A stretch of DNA of 64,000 nucleotides. It comes from Frankineae bacterium MT45. GTDB taxonomy: Bacteria > Actinomycetota > Actinomycetes > Mycobacteriales > Jatrophihabitantaceae. The DNA lies in assembly GCA_900100325.1 (NCBI GenBank), contig LT629697.1:1671423-1735422 (forward strand), written 5' to 3'. Position 1 is the first letter of the stretch. Every line of letters starts with the position of its first letter. This document shows positions 25,922 to 34,613 of the stretch, piece after piece. A program made the translations under genes and the position numbers. Below the pieces are notes generated by a model. It saw nothing but the letters and a program-made list of their open reading frames with translations. It did not search any database and was not told the origin of the DNA.

Positions 25922-27679
25922 TTACTTGAGGTTCGGTGGGGGCAACTTTCCGACTTGTGAAAGATCCGGAGTGGCAACCGGAACCACGGCATTACCGAGA
26001 GTCACCACGGTTGGTGCAGAGGTCGAGGGCGCGAACTTGGTGAGGTCCGCTGGGGTAAAGACCGCGGTCAGGGTGTGCGTTCCATCGGCGAAGGACTGGC
26101 CGGTGAGGCTGGCGACCCCGTTGGTCACCTTCACTGACGAGCCGACTGCGCCCAGACCGTCATAGAACTGAACCGATCCGGTAGCCGTGGCCGGTGCCAC
26201 CGTCTCCTTCAGATCCAGCTTGGTACCCGAGGTGATGCCGGTTGTGCCGCTCGGGTAGACCGTTGAGCCACCGTTCTTGGAAACGACCAGCGTCGAACTC
26301 GTACCGACCGCAGACGCGCTGTGGCAGGAGGTGTATGCGTACTTGACGTCCAGGCTGTTCGTGCGGTCGAAGGGAACCTGCACCCCTCCGGTCGAGGCAC
26401 CCAGGCCGCCGGTGCCGAGGTACCCGAGTCCGAGCGGAAGCGACAGATCGAAGTAGGGACCGATGCCGACCTTGGTGCCCCACGCCTCGGCCGAGGTGGC
26501 CGTGGTGCGCCCACCGGCTCCGACCGAGATCGCGATTCCGGCACCGAAGTTGCCGAGCAGGTTGGTCGTGCTCATGACGTTGACCGTCTTGCCACTCGGA
26601 TCAATGCTGGAGATGAATGCGGCGCTGTTCCAGCCGATCTTCGTCAGCAGGGTGGAGCCGTCGGCGCTCAGCCCAGCGAGGACGAGGCCGAGCGGGCCGG
26701 CGACGACGCTCTGCCCGGTGGCCGTGTACTTCAGACCGAGGACGTTGATCGAGGCCGAGACCGGCTTCGTGACGCCGGTGGCCGAGCCCTGGCTCCCGAG
26801 TGAGGAGACCGAGATCAGGCCGTTGGTTGCGCCGGGCAGCGAGAGCAGGTTGACCGACGGGTTACCGGCGATCATTGCCTTGTACGAGGGCTTCTGACCC
26901 GAGGTCGACGTCGGGCAGGAGGTCGACGAGAGCGGCCCTGAGGTCGGGCTGTTGATGCTCAGGATCTTGATCGGCCACTTGGGAAGTCCGATTCCGAATG
27001 AGACGTTGTTGCCCTGGGCCGAGGAGCTGTAGGTGTTGGCGGCATCGTCGGAGGTGAAACCGGTGACGCCCGTCGGCAGCCCGAACTGCATGCTGAGGCC
27101 ACCGCCGCTGCTCGTGTTGTCCGTGCTGACGAGCGCACTGCTCAGCGACGAGGTACCGGGGAAGCAGTTGATCGAGTTGTAGCTGCCGGTTCCACAGACC
27201 GGGAAGTTGCCGGTGTTCTGCGTGGTGACCGCAGCGTTCGTCGGCGACGGATCGAACCATCCACTCACCGGCAGGACGCTCGAGGGCGGTGTTGTGGCCT
27301 TCTGGCCGCCGGTCGACAGTACTGAACCGAGCGAGTTCACCAGCGGCGATAGGAAGAACGAGAAGATCGAGCAGATGATGGGATTCACCATGTTCAACAC
27401 AGGGTTGACGACGTTGTTCACGATCGGGCTCAGGAATCCGATGATCGACGTCGGTGGGATGAACATCTGGATTCCCCAAGCCGCATCACCCGTGCAGCTC
27501 TCAGCCTTCATCGGCTGCGAGGTCGCGCAGCCGACGCCGGCGGCACCAGTCGTGCAGGTCGAGCTGACGGTCGCCGCCTGGGCCGGGGCCGAGGTGGTCA
27601 CCGCTATCGACGTCGAGATGATCACGGCCGCTACGAAGGCGGTGAGAAGGACCTTGATCCTTGAGTGTGAACGCATCAT
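25922..27679 (-). CDS. Secreted protein of unknown function inside the pilus locus, with C-terminal Ig-like domain
   Basis: A 585-residue exported protein. It has a signal peptide (residues ~1-36, ending PAQAA), not a prepilin leader. Residues ~70-130 hold hydrophobic, Pro/Asn-rich stretches (IIGFLSPIVNNVVNPVLNMV) that look membrane-active or assembly-related. The middle is Gly/Ser/Thr-rich with paired Cys. Residues ~465-560 look like a bacterial Ig-like module (ATGSVQFYDGLGAVGSSVKV, then DGTHTLTAVFTP). The ATG overlaps the pilC stop (ATGA), so it is translated with the pilus motor proteins. No family was recognised beyond the Ig-like part. A surface or pilus-associated adhesin is a guess from position. 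Confidence 0.75.
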   Translation of the reverse strand: MMRSHSRIKVLLTAFVAAVIISTSIAVTTSAPAQAATVSSTCTTGAAGVGCATSQPMKAESCTGDAAWGIQMFIPPTSIIGFLSPIVNNVVNPVLNMVNPIICSIFSFFLSPLVNSLGSVLSTGGQKATTPPSSVLPVSGWFDPSPTNAAVTTQNTGNFPVCGTGSYNSINCFPGTSSLSSALVSTDNTSSGGGLSMQFGLPTGVTGFTSDDAANTYSSSAQGNNVSFGIGLPKWPIKILSINSPTSGPLSSTSCPTSTSGQKPSYKAMIAGNPSVNLLSLPGATNGLISVSSLGSQGSATGVTKPVSASINVLGLKYTATGQSVVAGPLGLVLAGLSADGSTLLTKIGWNSAAFISSIDPSGKTVNVMSTTNLLGNFGAGIAISVGAGGRTTATSAEAWGTKVGIGPYFDLSLPLGLGYLGTGGLGASTGGVQVPFDRTNSLDVKYAYTSCHSASAVGTSSTLVVSKNGGSTVYPSGTTGITSGTKLDLKETVAPATATGSVQFYDGLGAVGSSVKVTNGVASLTGQSFADGTHTLTAVFTPADLTKFAPSTSAPTVVTLGNAVVPVATPDLSQVGKLPPPNLK

Positions 27680-28905
27680 GAGGTTCCCCCAACGTGCTGG
27701 TAAATGGTGAACATGGGTAGGTACAGGCAGACGACCATCGAACCCACGATGACGCCCATTAGTACGACCATGATCGGTTCGATGGCAGCGGTGAGGGCCT
27801 CAGTTGCATCCTCGACTTCCTGGTCGTAGAAGTCGGCTACCTTGTCGAGCATTGTGCTGATCTGGCCGGTCTGCTCGCCGACCTCGATCATCTGGGTCAC
27901 CATCGGCGGGAAGACCGCATGCTTGCGTAGCGGCGACGTCATGGGCTGTCCGTCGCGGACCGCCTGCTGGACGTCCTTGGTCGCCTCGGTGATGACCTGG
28001 TTTCCGGTGGTGTCACCGACGACGTCGAGAGCTTGCATGACCGGTACACCCACCGCGAGCAATGTGCCAAGATTCCGGGTGAAGCGTGAGATCGCCACCT
28101 TGCGCAGTAGCGGCCCGAAGACCGGAACCCGCAGCTTGAAGCGGTCGAAGCCCAGGCGGATCGCCGGGTTGGTACGGAGAAGGTGCTTGAAAGTAACGGT
28201 AAACGCGATCGCCGAACCCAGAATGAGGGGGAACATCCACCACATCTGGTGACTCACCAGAACCAACATCCGGGTCGGCAGCGGCAGCTGGCCGCCGAGT
28301 GATTTGAACATCTTCTCGAAGACCGGAACGATGAAGACGACGACGCCGACGATCATGATGAGGCTGAACGCCAGCACGATCACCGGGTAGGTCAGGGCGC
28401 TCTTGATCTTGCTGTGCAGCGCGGCTTCCTTCTCCAGCGTCTTGGCGATACCGTCGAGGGCGCCGTCGAGGAAACCGCCCACCTCGCCGGCGCGGATCAT
28501 CGCGATCATGAGTTTGGGGAAGACCTTGTCGTGCTTGCTCAGCGCGTACGACAGCTGGGCACCGCCCTCGACATCGTTACGGACGTCGCGGAGAGCTTCG
28601 CGGAGCTTGGGCTTCTCCTGCTGCTCCTCCAGGATGGCCAGCGAGCGGATCAGCGACATTCCGGACGAGGTCATGGTGGCGAACTGGCGGGCCAGCACTG
28701 CGAGATCGCGGGTCTTGACGCGGCCGCCGAAGCCCGGGATCGAGATCTCCTTCTGCATGCCGGTGCCGGCTTCAGAGATCTTCAGAGGAGTGAGACCCTG
28801 CTGCTCCAGAGTTGCGGCGGCCGCAACCTGGGACTTGGCCTCGATCTTGCCCTTTGCGCGACTACCGTCGGGGGAGATGGTCTCGTAGTCGAACGTCATG
28901 GTCAT
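27676..28905 (-). CDS. pilC: Type IV pilus platform protein PilC (GspF family)
   Basis: A 409-residue inner-membrane protein with two GspF domains. The first has FATMTSSGMSLIRSLAILEEQ and MIAMIRAGEVGGFLDGAL; the second has FTRNLGTLLAVGVPVMQALDV and MIEVGEQTGQISTMLDKVADFY. Membrane helices lie about 170-195, 220-240 and 375-400. PilC couples the assembly and retraction ATPases to the pilus base. It starts 5 bp after the pilT stop. Confidence 0.95.
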   Translation of the reverse strand: MTMTFDYETISPDGSRAKGKIEAKSQVAAAATLEQQGLTPLKISEAGTGMQKEISIPGFGGRVKTRDLAVLARQFATMTSSGMSLIRSLAILEEQQEKPKLREALRDVRNDVEGGAQLSYALSKHDKVFPKLMIAMIRAGEVGGFLDGALDGIAKTLEKEAALHSKIKSALTYPVIVLAFSLIMIVGVVVFIVPVFEKMFKSLGGQLPLPTRMLVLVSHQMWWMFPLILGSAIAFTVTFKHLLRTNPAIRLGFDRFKLRVPVFGPLLRKVAISRFTRNLGTLLAVGVPVMQALDVVGDTTGNQVITEATKDVQQAVRDGQPMTSPLRKHAVFPPMVTQMIEVGEQTGQISTMLDKVADFYDQEVEDATEALTAAIEPIMVVLMGVIVGSMVVCLYLPMFTIYQHVGGTS

Positions 28906-28910
28906 GTTCT

Positions 28911-30044
28911 TTACCGCCGTCCGAAGAGTCGGTCGAAGTCCTCGGGGGAGTGGGCCAGCCCGCGCGCGGTGCGTTCGTCGATGGCGCCGGCCCGCACGTG
29001 CGAGGCCAGTGAGGAGTCGAAGGTGTGCATGCCGTTGAGGCTGGAGGACTGCATGAAGGACGGGATCTGGTGGATCTTCCCCTCGCGAACCAGGTTGCGA
29101 ATGGCCGACGTGGCGACCAGCACTTCAGTCACGGCAACCCGCCCCGGACGGTCGATGCGGCGCACGAGGGCCTGAGTGACGATCCCCTGCAGGGTGTTGG
29201 CCAGCTGCGCGCGGATCGTGTTCTGCTGCTCGTGCGGGAACATGTCGATGAGACGGTCGATCGTCTGGGCCGCGCTCGAGGTGTGCAGCGTGGCCAGCAC
29301 GAGGTGACCGGTTTCGGCTGCGGTGATGGCGACGGCGGCCGTCTCGATGTCTCGCATTTCTCCGACCAGGATCACGTCCGGGTCCTGGCGCAGGGCTGCC
29401 TTAAGGGCGATGGCGAAGGAGGCGGTGTCACTCCCCACCTCGCGCTGGGTGATCTTGCTCTTCCGGCCGCGGTGCACGAACTCGATCGGGTCCTCAATGG
29501 TGAGGATGTGCCCGGAGCGGCGGCGGTTGATCTCATCCAGCAGCGCGGCCAGGGTGGTCGTCTTACCCGAACCGGTCGGGCCGGTGACCAGCACCAGTCC
29601 GCGGTGCAGATTGCCGAAGTCGCCGAGAACTGACGGCATCTCGAGCTCGGCCAGCGAGCGGATTTCGTGGGGGATGGCGCGGAAGACGGCGCCGTAGCCA
29701 CCGCGCTCGCAGAAGACGTTGACTCGGAACCGGGAGACACCGGGCACGTCGTGGGCCAAGTCGAGTTCCTGGGTGCGTTCGAAGCGCTCCCACTGGCCGT
29801 CGGTAACGATCGAGCGGATGAGCATCGCGATGTCGGTGGCGGTGAGCTCGGGGTAGCCGTGCATGTCGTAGAGGTCGCCGCTGACCCGCAGCTTCGGAGC
29901 GACGCCGGCACCGAGGTGCAGGTCGGAGCCCTTGGCCTGGACGAGCTCGGCGAGCATCGTGTCCAGGGCAGCACGCTCTTCGCTCAGATCTACCGATCCA
30001 TGCGAACGCTGCTGCGAGACGTCTCCGACGGTGTGACTGGTCAC
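28911..30044 (-). CDS. pilT: Type IV pilus retraction ATPase PilT
   Basis: A 377-residue hexameric ATPase. Walker A is GPTGSGKTT (~155-163). The Asp box reads EDPIEFVH, the Walker B region QDPDVILVGEMRD, and the His box GHLVLATLHTSSAAQTIDR. The PilT-specific motif AIRNLVREGKIHQIPSFMQ (canonical AIRNLIRE) separates it from PilB. The start is a GTG at 30044; the N-terminal ~20 residues are an extra tail. A 159-bp gap to pilB may carry its own promoter. Presence of PilT implies retractile pili, able in principle to pull the cell or take up DNA. Confidence 0.95.
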   Translation of the reverse strand: MTSHTVGDVSQQRSHGSVDLSEERAALDTMLAELVQAKGSDLHLGAGVAPKLRVSGDLYDMHGYPELTATDIAMLIRSIVTDGQWERFERTQELDLAHDVPGVSRFRVNVFCERGGYGAVFRAIPHEIRSLAELEMPSVLGDFGNLHRGLVLVTGPTGSGKTTTLAALLDEINRRRSGHILTIEDPIEFVHRGRKSKITQREVGSDTASFAIALKAALRQDPDVILVGEMRDIETAAVAITAAETGHLVLATLHTSSAAQTIDRLIDMFPHEQQNTIRAQLANTLQGIVTQALVRRIDRPGRVAVTEVLVATSAIRNLVREGKIHQIPSFMQSSSLNGMHTFDSSLASHVRAGAIDERTARGLAHSPEDFDRLFGRR

Positions 30045-30203
30045 CAGTGCACCCTTAGCCCTTCCGTGGCCTTAACTCCTTTACGAACGCTTTACGCGTC
30101 GTCGGCTAACGGTAGGGGTGATGTGGGCAACTCGCAATTCGGAACGGAAATTAGTTTCCCGAGAATGCGTGGATAACTTGACTTTACGTCGAACTAACTT
30201 TGG

Positions 30204-31874
30204 CTAGACAGCCACACGTAGAACTTCTGCGACCGTCGTAAGACCGTCGGCGGCCTTACGCAAGCCGTCGGTGCGCAGGCTGTGCATGCCTTCCGCGGTG
30301 GCTACCTTGCGGATCTCATTGGCCGAGGCGCGCTCGACCGCCAGTCGTTCGACCTGTTCGCTGACGGTCATTACCTCGTGCAGGGCAACCCGTCCGCGAT
30401 ACCCGGTACCGGCGCAGGAGCGGCAGCCCACCGGATGCCAGAGTTCCTTCGGCAACTCGATGAGGTCCACCGGCCAGCGCGAGGCCAGCAGGTCAACCTC
30501 CTCGGGGCGGTAGGACTCCCGGCACCACTCGCAGAGTCGGCGGGCCAGGCGCTGGGCCAGGATGCAGTCGACCGATGAGCCGACGAGAAATGGTTCGATC
30601 CCCATCTCGACAAGCCTTGTAATTGCGCTGGGTGCGTCGTTGGTGTGGAGCGTGGAGAGCACGAGGTGACCGGTGAGCGAGGCTTCGACGGCGAGCTGAG
30701 CCGTCACCTTGTCCCGGATCTCACCGACCAGGGCGACGTCGGGGTCCGAGCGCAGGATGGCCGGCAGGACAGCGGCGAAGGTGAGCCCAGCCTTGATGTT
30801 CACCTGTACCTGATTGATGCCAGGTAGGCGGTACTCGACCGGGTCCTCAACGGTGATGATGTTGACCTCGGGCGTACTGATCTTGCTCAGCGTCGCATAG
30901 AGCGTGGTCGACTTTCCCGACCCGGTCGGACCGGTTACTAGGAGCATGCCGTGTGGCTTGGCGAAGGACGTAGAGAAGCGCGCGTAGTTCTCATCGGTGA
31001 AGCCGAGCTTGCGCAGATCGAGGTCGATACCGCCGGTGTCGAGAACTCGGAGGACCACCTTCTCGCCCCAGACCGTCGGTAGCGTAGCGCTACGAAGGTC
31101 TACTGAGCGTGACCCTAGGTTGACCGTCATTCGGCCGTTCTGGGGTACGCGGCGCTCCGTGATGTCCAGGGCCGACATGATCTTGATGCGGGAGATGAGC
31201 GCGGACTGCACCGCGTGCGGCACGGTGTCGATCTCATGGAGCACGCCGTCGATGCGGTAGCGCACCCGCAGGTCGCTCTCGGTCGGCTCCAGGTGCAGGT
31301 CGGAGGCCCGGTTGGCGATCGCCTGCTCGATGAGCGAGTTGACGTAGCGCACGATCGGCGCGTCCTCGCCGCTGGCCTGCAGATCGGCGTTGGTGTTCTG
31401 GGTCGGCGATCCGAGCGCCGCCGCGACCTCGCCGAGGTCGGTCTCCTCGCGCTGCAGTCGCTCGATCGCCTTCAGCAGGTCGTCGCGAGCCGCCACCACC
31501 GGCCGGATCGACATGCCGGTCGAGGCCCGCAGGTCATCCAGCGCCATCACGTCGTTGGGGTCGCTCATCGCGACAATCAGCTCGCCGAGCTCGATCCCGA
31601 CTCCGAGGACGGTGTGGCGGCGGGCCAGGGCCAGCGGCACCTTCTGGGCGGCCTCATTGTTCAGGTCGTAGTTGACCAGGTCGATGACGCGCAGGCCGTA
31701 CGCTTCGGCCGTCGCCTCGGCGAGATCCGCTTCGGTGATGACGTGGTCATTGACCAGGACGTCGCGAAGCTCCCGGCCGCTGGCGTGTGCGCTGGCGATG
31801 GCCTGATCGATCGCAGGCTCGTGGGCCCCACGCTCGATCAGCTTCTCCAGCACAGGGGCCAACGACTGATACAT
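30204..31874 (-). CDS. pilB: Type IV pilus extension ATPase PilB (GspE family)
   Basis: A 556-residue ATPase. The N-terminal MshEN-like domain (~1-140) lacks the RLG of the c-di-GMP-binding motif (here ELRDVLVNDHVITEADL), so binding is doubtful. Walker A is GPTGSGKST (315-323); EDPVEYRLPGINQVQ is the Asp box; RSDPDVALVGEIRDK is Walker B; HLVLSTLHTNDAPSAITRL the His box. A zinc motif, CEWC...CRSCAGTGYRGR, is kept. The first gene of the pilus locus; it is divergent from the second O-mannosyltransferase gene with 196 bp between them, which should hold both promoters. Confidence 0.95.
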   Translation of the reverse strand: MYQSLAPVLEKLIERGAHEPAIDQAIASAHASGRELRDVLVNDHVITEADLAEATAEAYGLRVIDLVNYDLNNEAAQKVPLALARRHTVLGVGIELGELIVAMSDPNDVMALDDLRASTGMSIRPVVAARDDLLKAIERLQREETDLGEVAAALGSPTQNTNADLQASGEDAPIVRYVNSLIEQAIANRASDLHLEPTESDLRVRYRIDGVLHEIDTVPHAVQSALISRIKIMSALDITERRVPQNGRMTVNLGSRSVDLRSATLPTVWGEKVVLRVLDTGGIDLDLRKLGFTDENYARFSTSFAKPHGMLLVTGPTGSGKSTTLYATLSKISTPEVNIITVEDPVEYRLPGINQVQVNIKAGLTFAAVLPAILRSDPDVALVGEIRDKVTAQLAVEASLTGHLVLSTLHTNDAPSAITRLVEMGIEPFLVGSSVDCILAQRLARRLCEWCRESYRPEEVDLLASRWPVDLIELPKELWHPVGCRSCAGTGYRGRVALHEVMTVSEQVERLAVERASANEIRKVATAEGMHSLRTDGLRKAADGLTTVAEVLRVAV

Positions 31875-32070
31875 GGGGCCAGGCTAACCGAGAATTACAC
31901 AGAGTGCCCTGTTGAAAGCGCCGTTTGTGCACCGGTTGAACAAGCTCTTTCGGACACCTGACCAGCACCTGACCGGCGACGCCGTAACCATGGCCGGTTG
32001 ATGCCAGTTCGGCGGCAAGTCCCGGCGGACCCTCACTTCTCAATGCCTGCTGCGTTATTCTGCGCCAGTG

Positions 32071-33669
32071 ATGTCGCCGAACCCCTCCGCCCGCGTTCCG
32101 ACGAAGGCGCGCGTGAAGTCGTCCAGCAAGACCTCCACCGACCGCGTGAAGAGTGGTGCCGACGATCCCGTCGCCCGTCGTGAGCCGCGCGATGCGAAGG
32201 CGAGCGGCAGTCGCTGGGAACGCTTGCAAGGGTGGGGTGAGCGCCAGCTGACCTACCGCCCCGAGCTGGTCATCCTCACGCTGTTGGCCCTCCTCACCCG
32301 TTTCTGGGACATCAACAGCCAGCAGACGGTGGTCTTTGACGAGGTGTACTTCAAGACCGCGGCCGGCGACTACCGCACCCACCAGTACTTCTTCGACCCG
32401 CACCCGCCGCTGTCGAAGATGCTGATCTCGCTCTGGTCGTGGCTGTCCGGGCAGAACCCCAATGTGGTGGCCAGCAGCACCGAGGCCGACAGCGTCGTTC
32501 GCTACCTACCGGCCTTCGCCGGGGCCATGCTGGTGCCGATCGTCTGGGTCATCCTGCGCCAGCTCAAGGCCAGCCGCCGCGTCGCCGCCCTCGGGGCCGC
32601 TGCGGTGCTGCTGGACAACGCGCTCATCGTCGAGTCCCGCTTCGTCCTCACCGACTCGCTGCTGATCGCCTTCGGCGTCGGCGCCGTCGCGGCGTACCTG
32701 GCCACCCGCACCCGCACCGGCTGGCGCTTCTGGGCCTTCGTCGTCCTCGCTGCGCTGCTCGGTGGAGCCGCCTTCGCGACCAAGTGGACCGGCGCCACCG
32801 CGCTCGCCCTCATCGCTCTGATCTGGCTCTACGACGTGGGTCAGAAGGTCTACACCGAAATGTTCCGGGGGCGCCGCGGTTTCGACCGTAGCTGGTGGCG
32901 CATCGCTGGCGTTGCGGCCATCTTCCTGGTGCTGCCGCCACTGCTCTACTTCGGGGCGTTCTGGATCCACTTCCAGCTGCTGACTCACTCCGGACCGGGT
33001 GACGCCTACATGTCGGCCCGCTTCCAGCGCACCCTGATCGGCAACCCGAACTACGACCCGAACTATCACATGACGTTCTGGGGCAAGTTCTGGGACACGT
33101 ACCACGCCTCGACGCTCTATGAGAAGGAAGTCACCAAGATCGGGCACCCGTACGGGTCGCGCTGGAACCAGTGGCCGCTGATGAACCGCTCCATCTACTA
33201 CTGGGCCGGTCCATCGGTGGGCGGCGAACAGGGGAACATCTACCTGATCGGCAACCCGATGGTCTGGTGGGGTGCGGTGATCGGCATGATCGCGGTCGCG
33301 TCGAACATGCTCTTCCAGCTGCGCCGCTTCGCCGGCTATATCTTCGCGCTCTGCCTGCTCGGCGTGGCCTACCTGATGAACTGGCTGCCCTTCGAGCGCA
33401 TCCACCGCGTGATGTTCCTGTACCACTACCTCTTCGCGCTGCTCTACTGCGTCATGTTCGCTGTCCTCGGCCTCGGTGTGCTGATGAACTGGAACCGCGA
33501 GTCGGATGAGCATTTCTGGCAGACCTGGGCGTGGAAGCGGGACTGGCTATACGTCACGATCCTCGGCCTGATCGTGGTCGGCTACCTCTTCATCTTCCCG
33601 CTCACCTACGGCTGGCGGCTGACGCCGGGTGCCCTCGACTTCCGGATGCTCCTCAACAAGTGGCGCTAG
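32071..33669 (+). CDS. Second protein O-mannosyltransferase (PMT, GT39)
   Basis: A 532-residue GT-C membrane protein. The acidic pair is in TVVFDEVYFKTAAGDY, and FDPHPPLSKMLISLWSWLSG is the conserved loop. Further PMT-type segments are ESRFVLTDSLLIAFGVG, ATKWTGATAL and GSRWNQWPLMNRSIYYW, and LPFERIHRVMFLYHYLFALLYC near the C-terminus. About 60 basic Ser/Lys-rich residues precede the first helix. An in-frame GTG lies 3 bases before the ATG used here. It is only distantly like the PMT at 11772-13502. Its position back-to-back with pilB suggests a link with pilus protein modification, which is inferred. Confidence 0.9.
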   Translation: MSPNPSARVPTKARVKSSSKTSTDRVKSGADDPVARREPRDAKASGSRWERLQGWGERQLTYRPELVILTLLALLTRFWDINSQQTVVFDEVYFKTAAGDYRTHQYFFDPHPPLSKMLISLWSWLSGQNPNVVASSTEADSVVRYLPAFAGAMLVPIVWVILRQLKASRRVAALGAAAVLLDNALIVESRFVLTDSLLIAFGVGAVAAYLATRTRTGWRFWAFVVLAALLGGAAFATKWTGATALALIALIWLYDVGQKVYTEMFRGRRGFDRSWWRIAGVAAIFLVLPPLLYFGAFWIHFQLLTHSGPGDAYMSARFQRTLIGNPNYDPNYHMTFWGKFWDTYHASTLYEKEVTKIGHPYGSRWNQWPLMNRSIYYWAGPSVGGEQGNIYLIGNPMVWWGAVIGMIAVASNMLFQLRRFAGYIFALCLLGVAYLMNWLPFERIHRVMFLYHYLFALLYCVMFAVLGLGVLMNWNRESDEHFWQTWAWKRDWLYVTILGLIVVGYLFIFPLTYGWRLTPGALDFRMLLNKWR

Positions 33670-33690
33670 TCCGCTAGCTGCCAGATACGA

Positions 33691-33724
33691 GAGAACTCCG
33701 TCGGCATTGGCCGGCGGAGTTCTC
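33691..33724. terminator. Hairpin between convergent pmt2 and GT2 genes
   Basis: GAGAACTCCGTCGGC (33691-33705) pairs with GCCGGCGGAGTTCTC (33710-33724) through a 4-base loop with one T/G pair. Confidence 0.65.
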
Positions 33725-33787
33725 ATCGTCTATGAGGTCGGTGCTGCCCTGTGCTCAGTGCCGACCGAAGCTGTGCTGCTGGGGCTC

Positions 33788-34531
33788 CTACTTGGAGACC
33801 TTCGACGCGCTGCGCTTGACGCGCTCGACGCGGTGGATCTTCACCCGGAGGGCAACGAGTTCGACGAAGGCCTTGGCGATGACCTTGAGGCTGGCGCCGG
33901 TCGCCTCACCGGCGGTGCGCTCGAAGTGCTGGACGCCCACCTGGGCGAAGGGGTGGTCGGCCCGCTTGAGTTTGCAGAGCAGCTCGGCCGAGATGACGGC
34001 GCCGTCGGACTCGAGCGGCATGATGTCCTGCAGTGCGCTGTTGCGGATCAGCTTGAAGGCGCAGTCGAGGTCCTTCACTCCGACGTTGAGCACCATGCGA
34101 ACGACGAGCGCCCAGAGCTTGGCGTTCACCTTCCGGCCGAAGTGGTCCTTGCGCCCCTCACGGAAACCGAGGACGACGTCGAACTTGTCGGTGCTCGGCA
34201 GGAAGCGAGCGAGGTCTCCGACGTCGAACTGGCCGTCACTGTCAGTGAAGAGCACCCACTCTTTCGTAGCGGACGTGAACCCGGTGCGCAGTGCCGCTCC
34301 GTAGCCTCCGTTGACCGTGTGGTGCACGACGCGGACGCCGGCTACCTCGTCGGCCAGTCGATCAGCCAGCTCACTCGAACCGTCGCTGGAGCCGTCGTCG
34401 ACCAGGATGATCTCGAAGTCCGAGATGCCGATCTGGGCGATCGCCTTGGCAGCGTCGGTCGTGGTCTGCTCCAACAAGGCGACCTCGTTGTAGACCGGAA
34501 AAAAGAGGCTGAGAGAGGTGAGCTGGCTCAT
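33788..34531 (-). CDS. GT2 glycosyltransferase, polyprenyl-phosphate-mannose-synthase-like
   Basis: A 247-residue GT-A enzyme. LFFPVYNEVALLEQT opens the fold, ILVDDGSSDGS is the nucleotide site, LFTDSDGQFDVGDL carries the DxD-like metal motif, and RKVNAKLWALVVRMVLN plus DLDCAFKLI are typical of dolichol-phosphate-mannose synthase relatives. There are no membrane helices. The ATG at 34531 starts MSQLTSLSLFF; the longer frame adds 22 non-homologous residues. If it makes polyprenyl-phosphate-mannose it would supply donor for the adjacent O-mannosyltransferase. A different sugar or acceptor is possible. Confidence 0.82.
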   Translation of the reverse strand: MSQLTSLSLFFPVYNEVALLEQTTTDAAKAIAQIGISDFEIILVDDGSSDGSSELADRLADEVAGVRVVHHTVNGGYGAALRTGFTSATKEWVLFTDSDGQFDVGDLARFLPSTDKFDVVLGFREGRKDHFGRKVNAKLWALVVRMVLNVGVKDLDCAFKLIRNSALQDIMPLESDGAVISAELLCKLKRADHPFAQVGVQHFERTAGEATGASLKVIAKAFVELVALRVKIHRVERVKRSASKVSK

Positions 34532-34613
34532 AGTTACCGAAGCGTAGCTGCTATTACTTTCGACGCCAAGTGATAGCGAAATGTTAGGGTGACCCAATGT
34601 CTGAGCGGCCCGT

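Noticed and set aside
16690-31875. Reading the pilus locus as a type II secretion system
   Set aside because: PilT with AIRNLVRE, PilM and tandem PilA genes point to a type IV pilus; gspD/gspC-like genes are absent.
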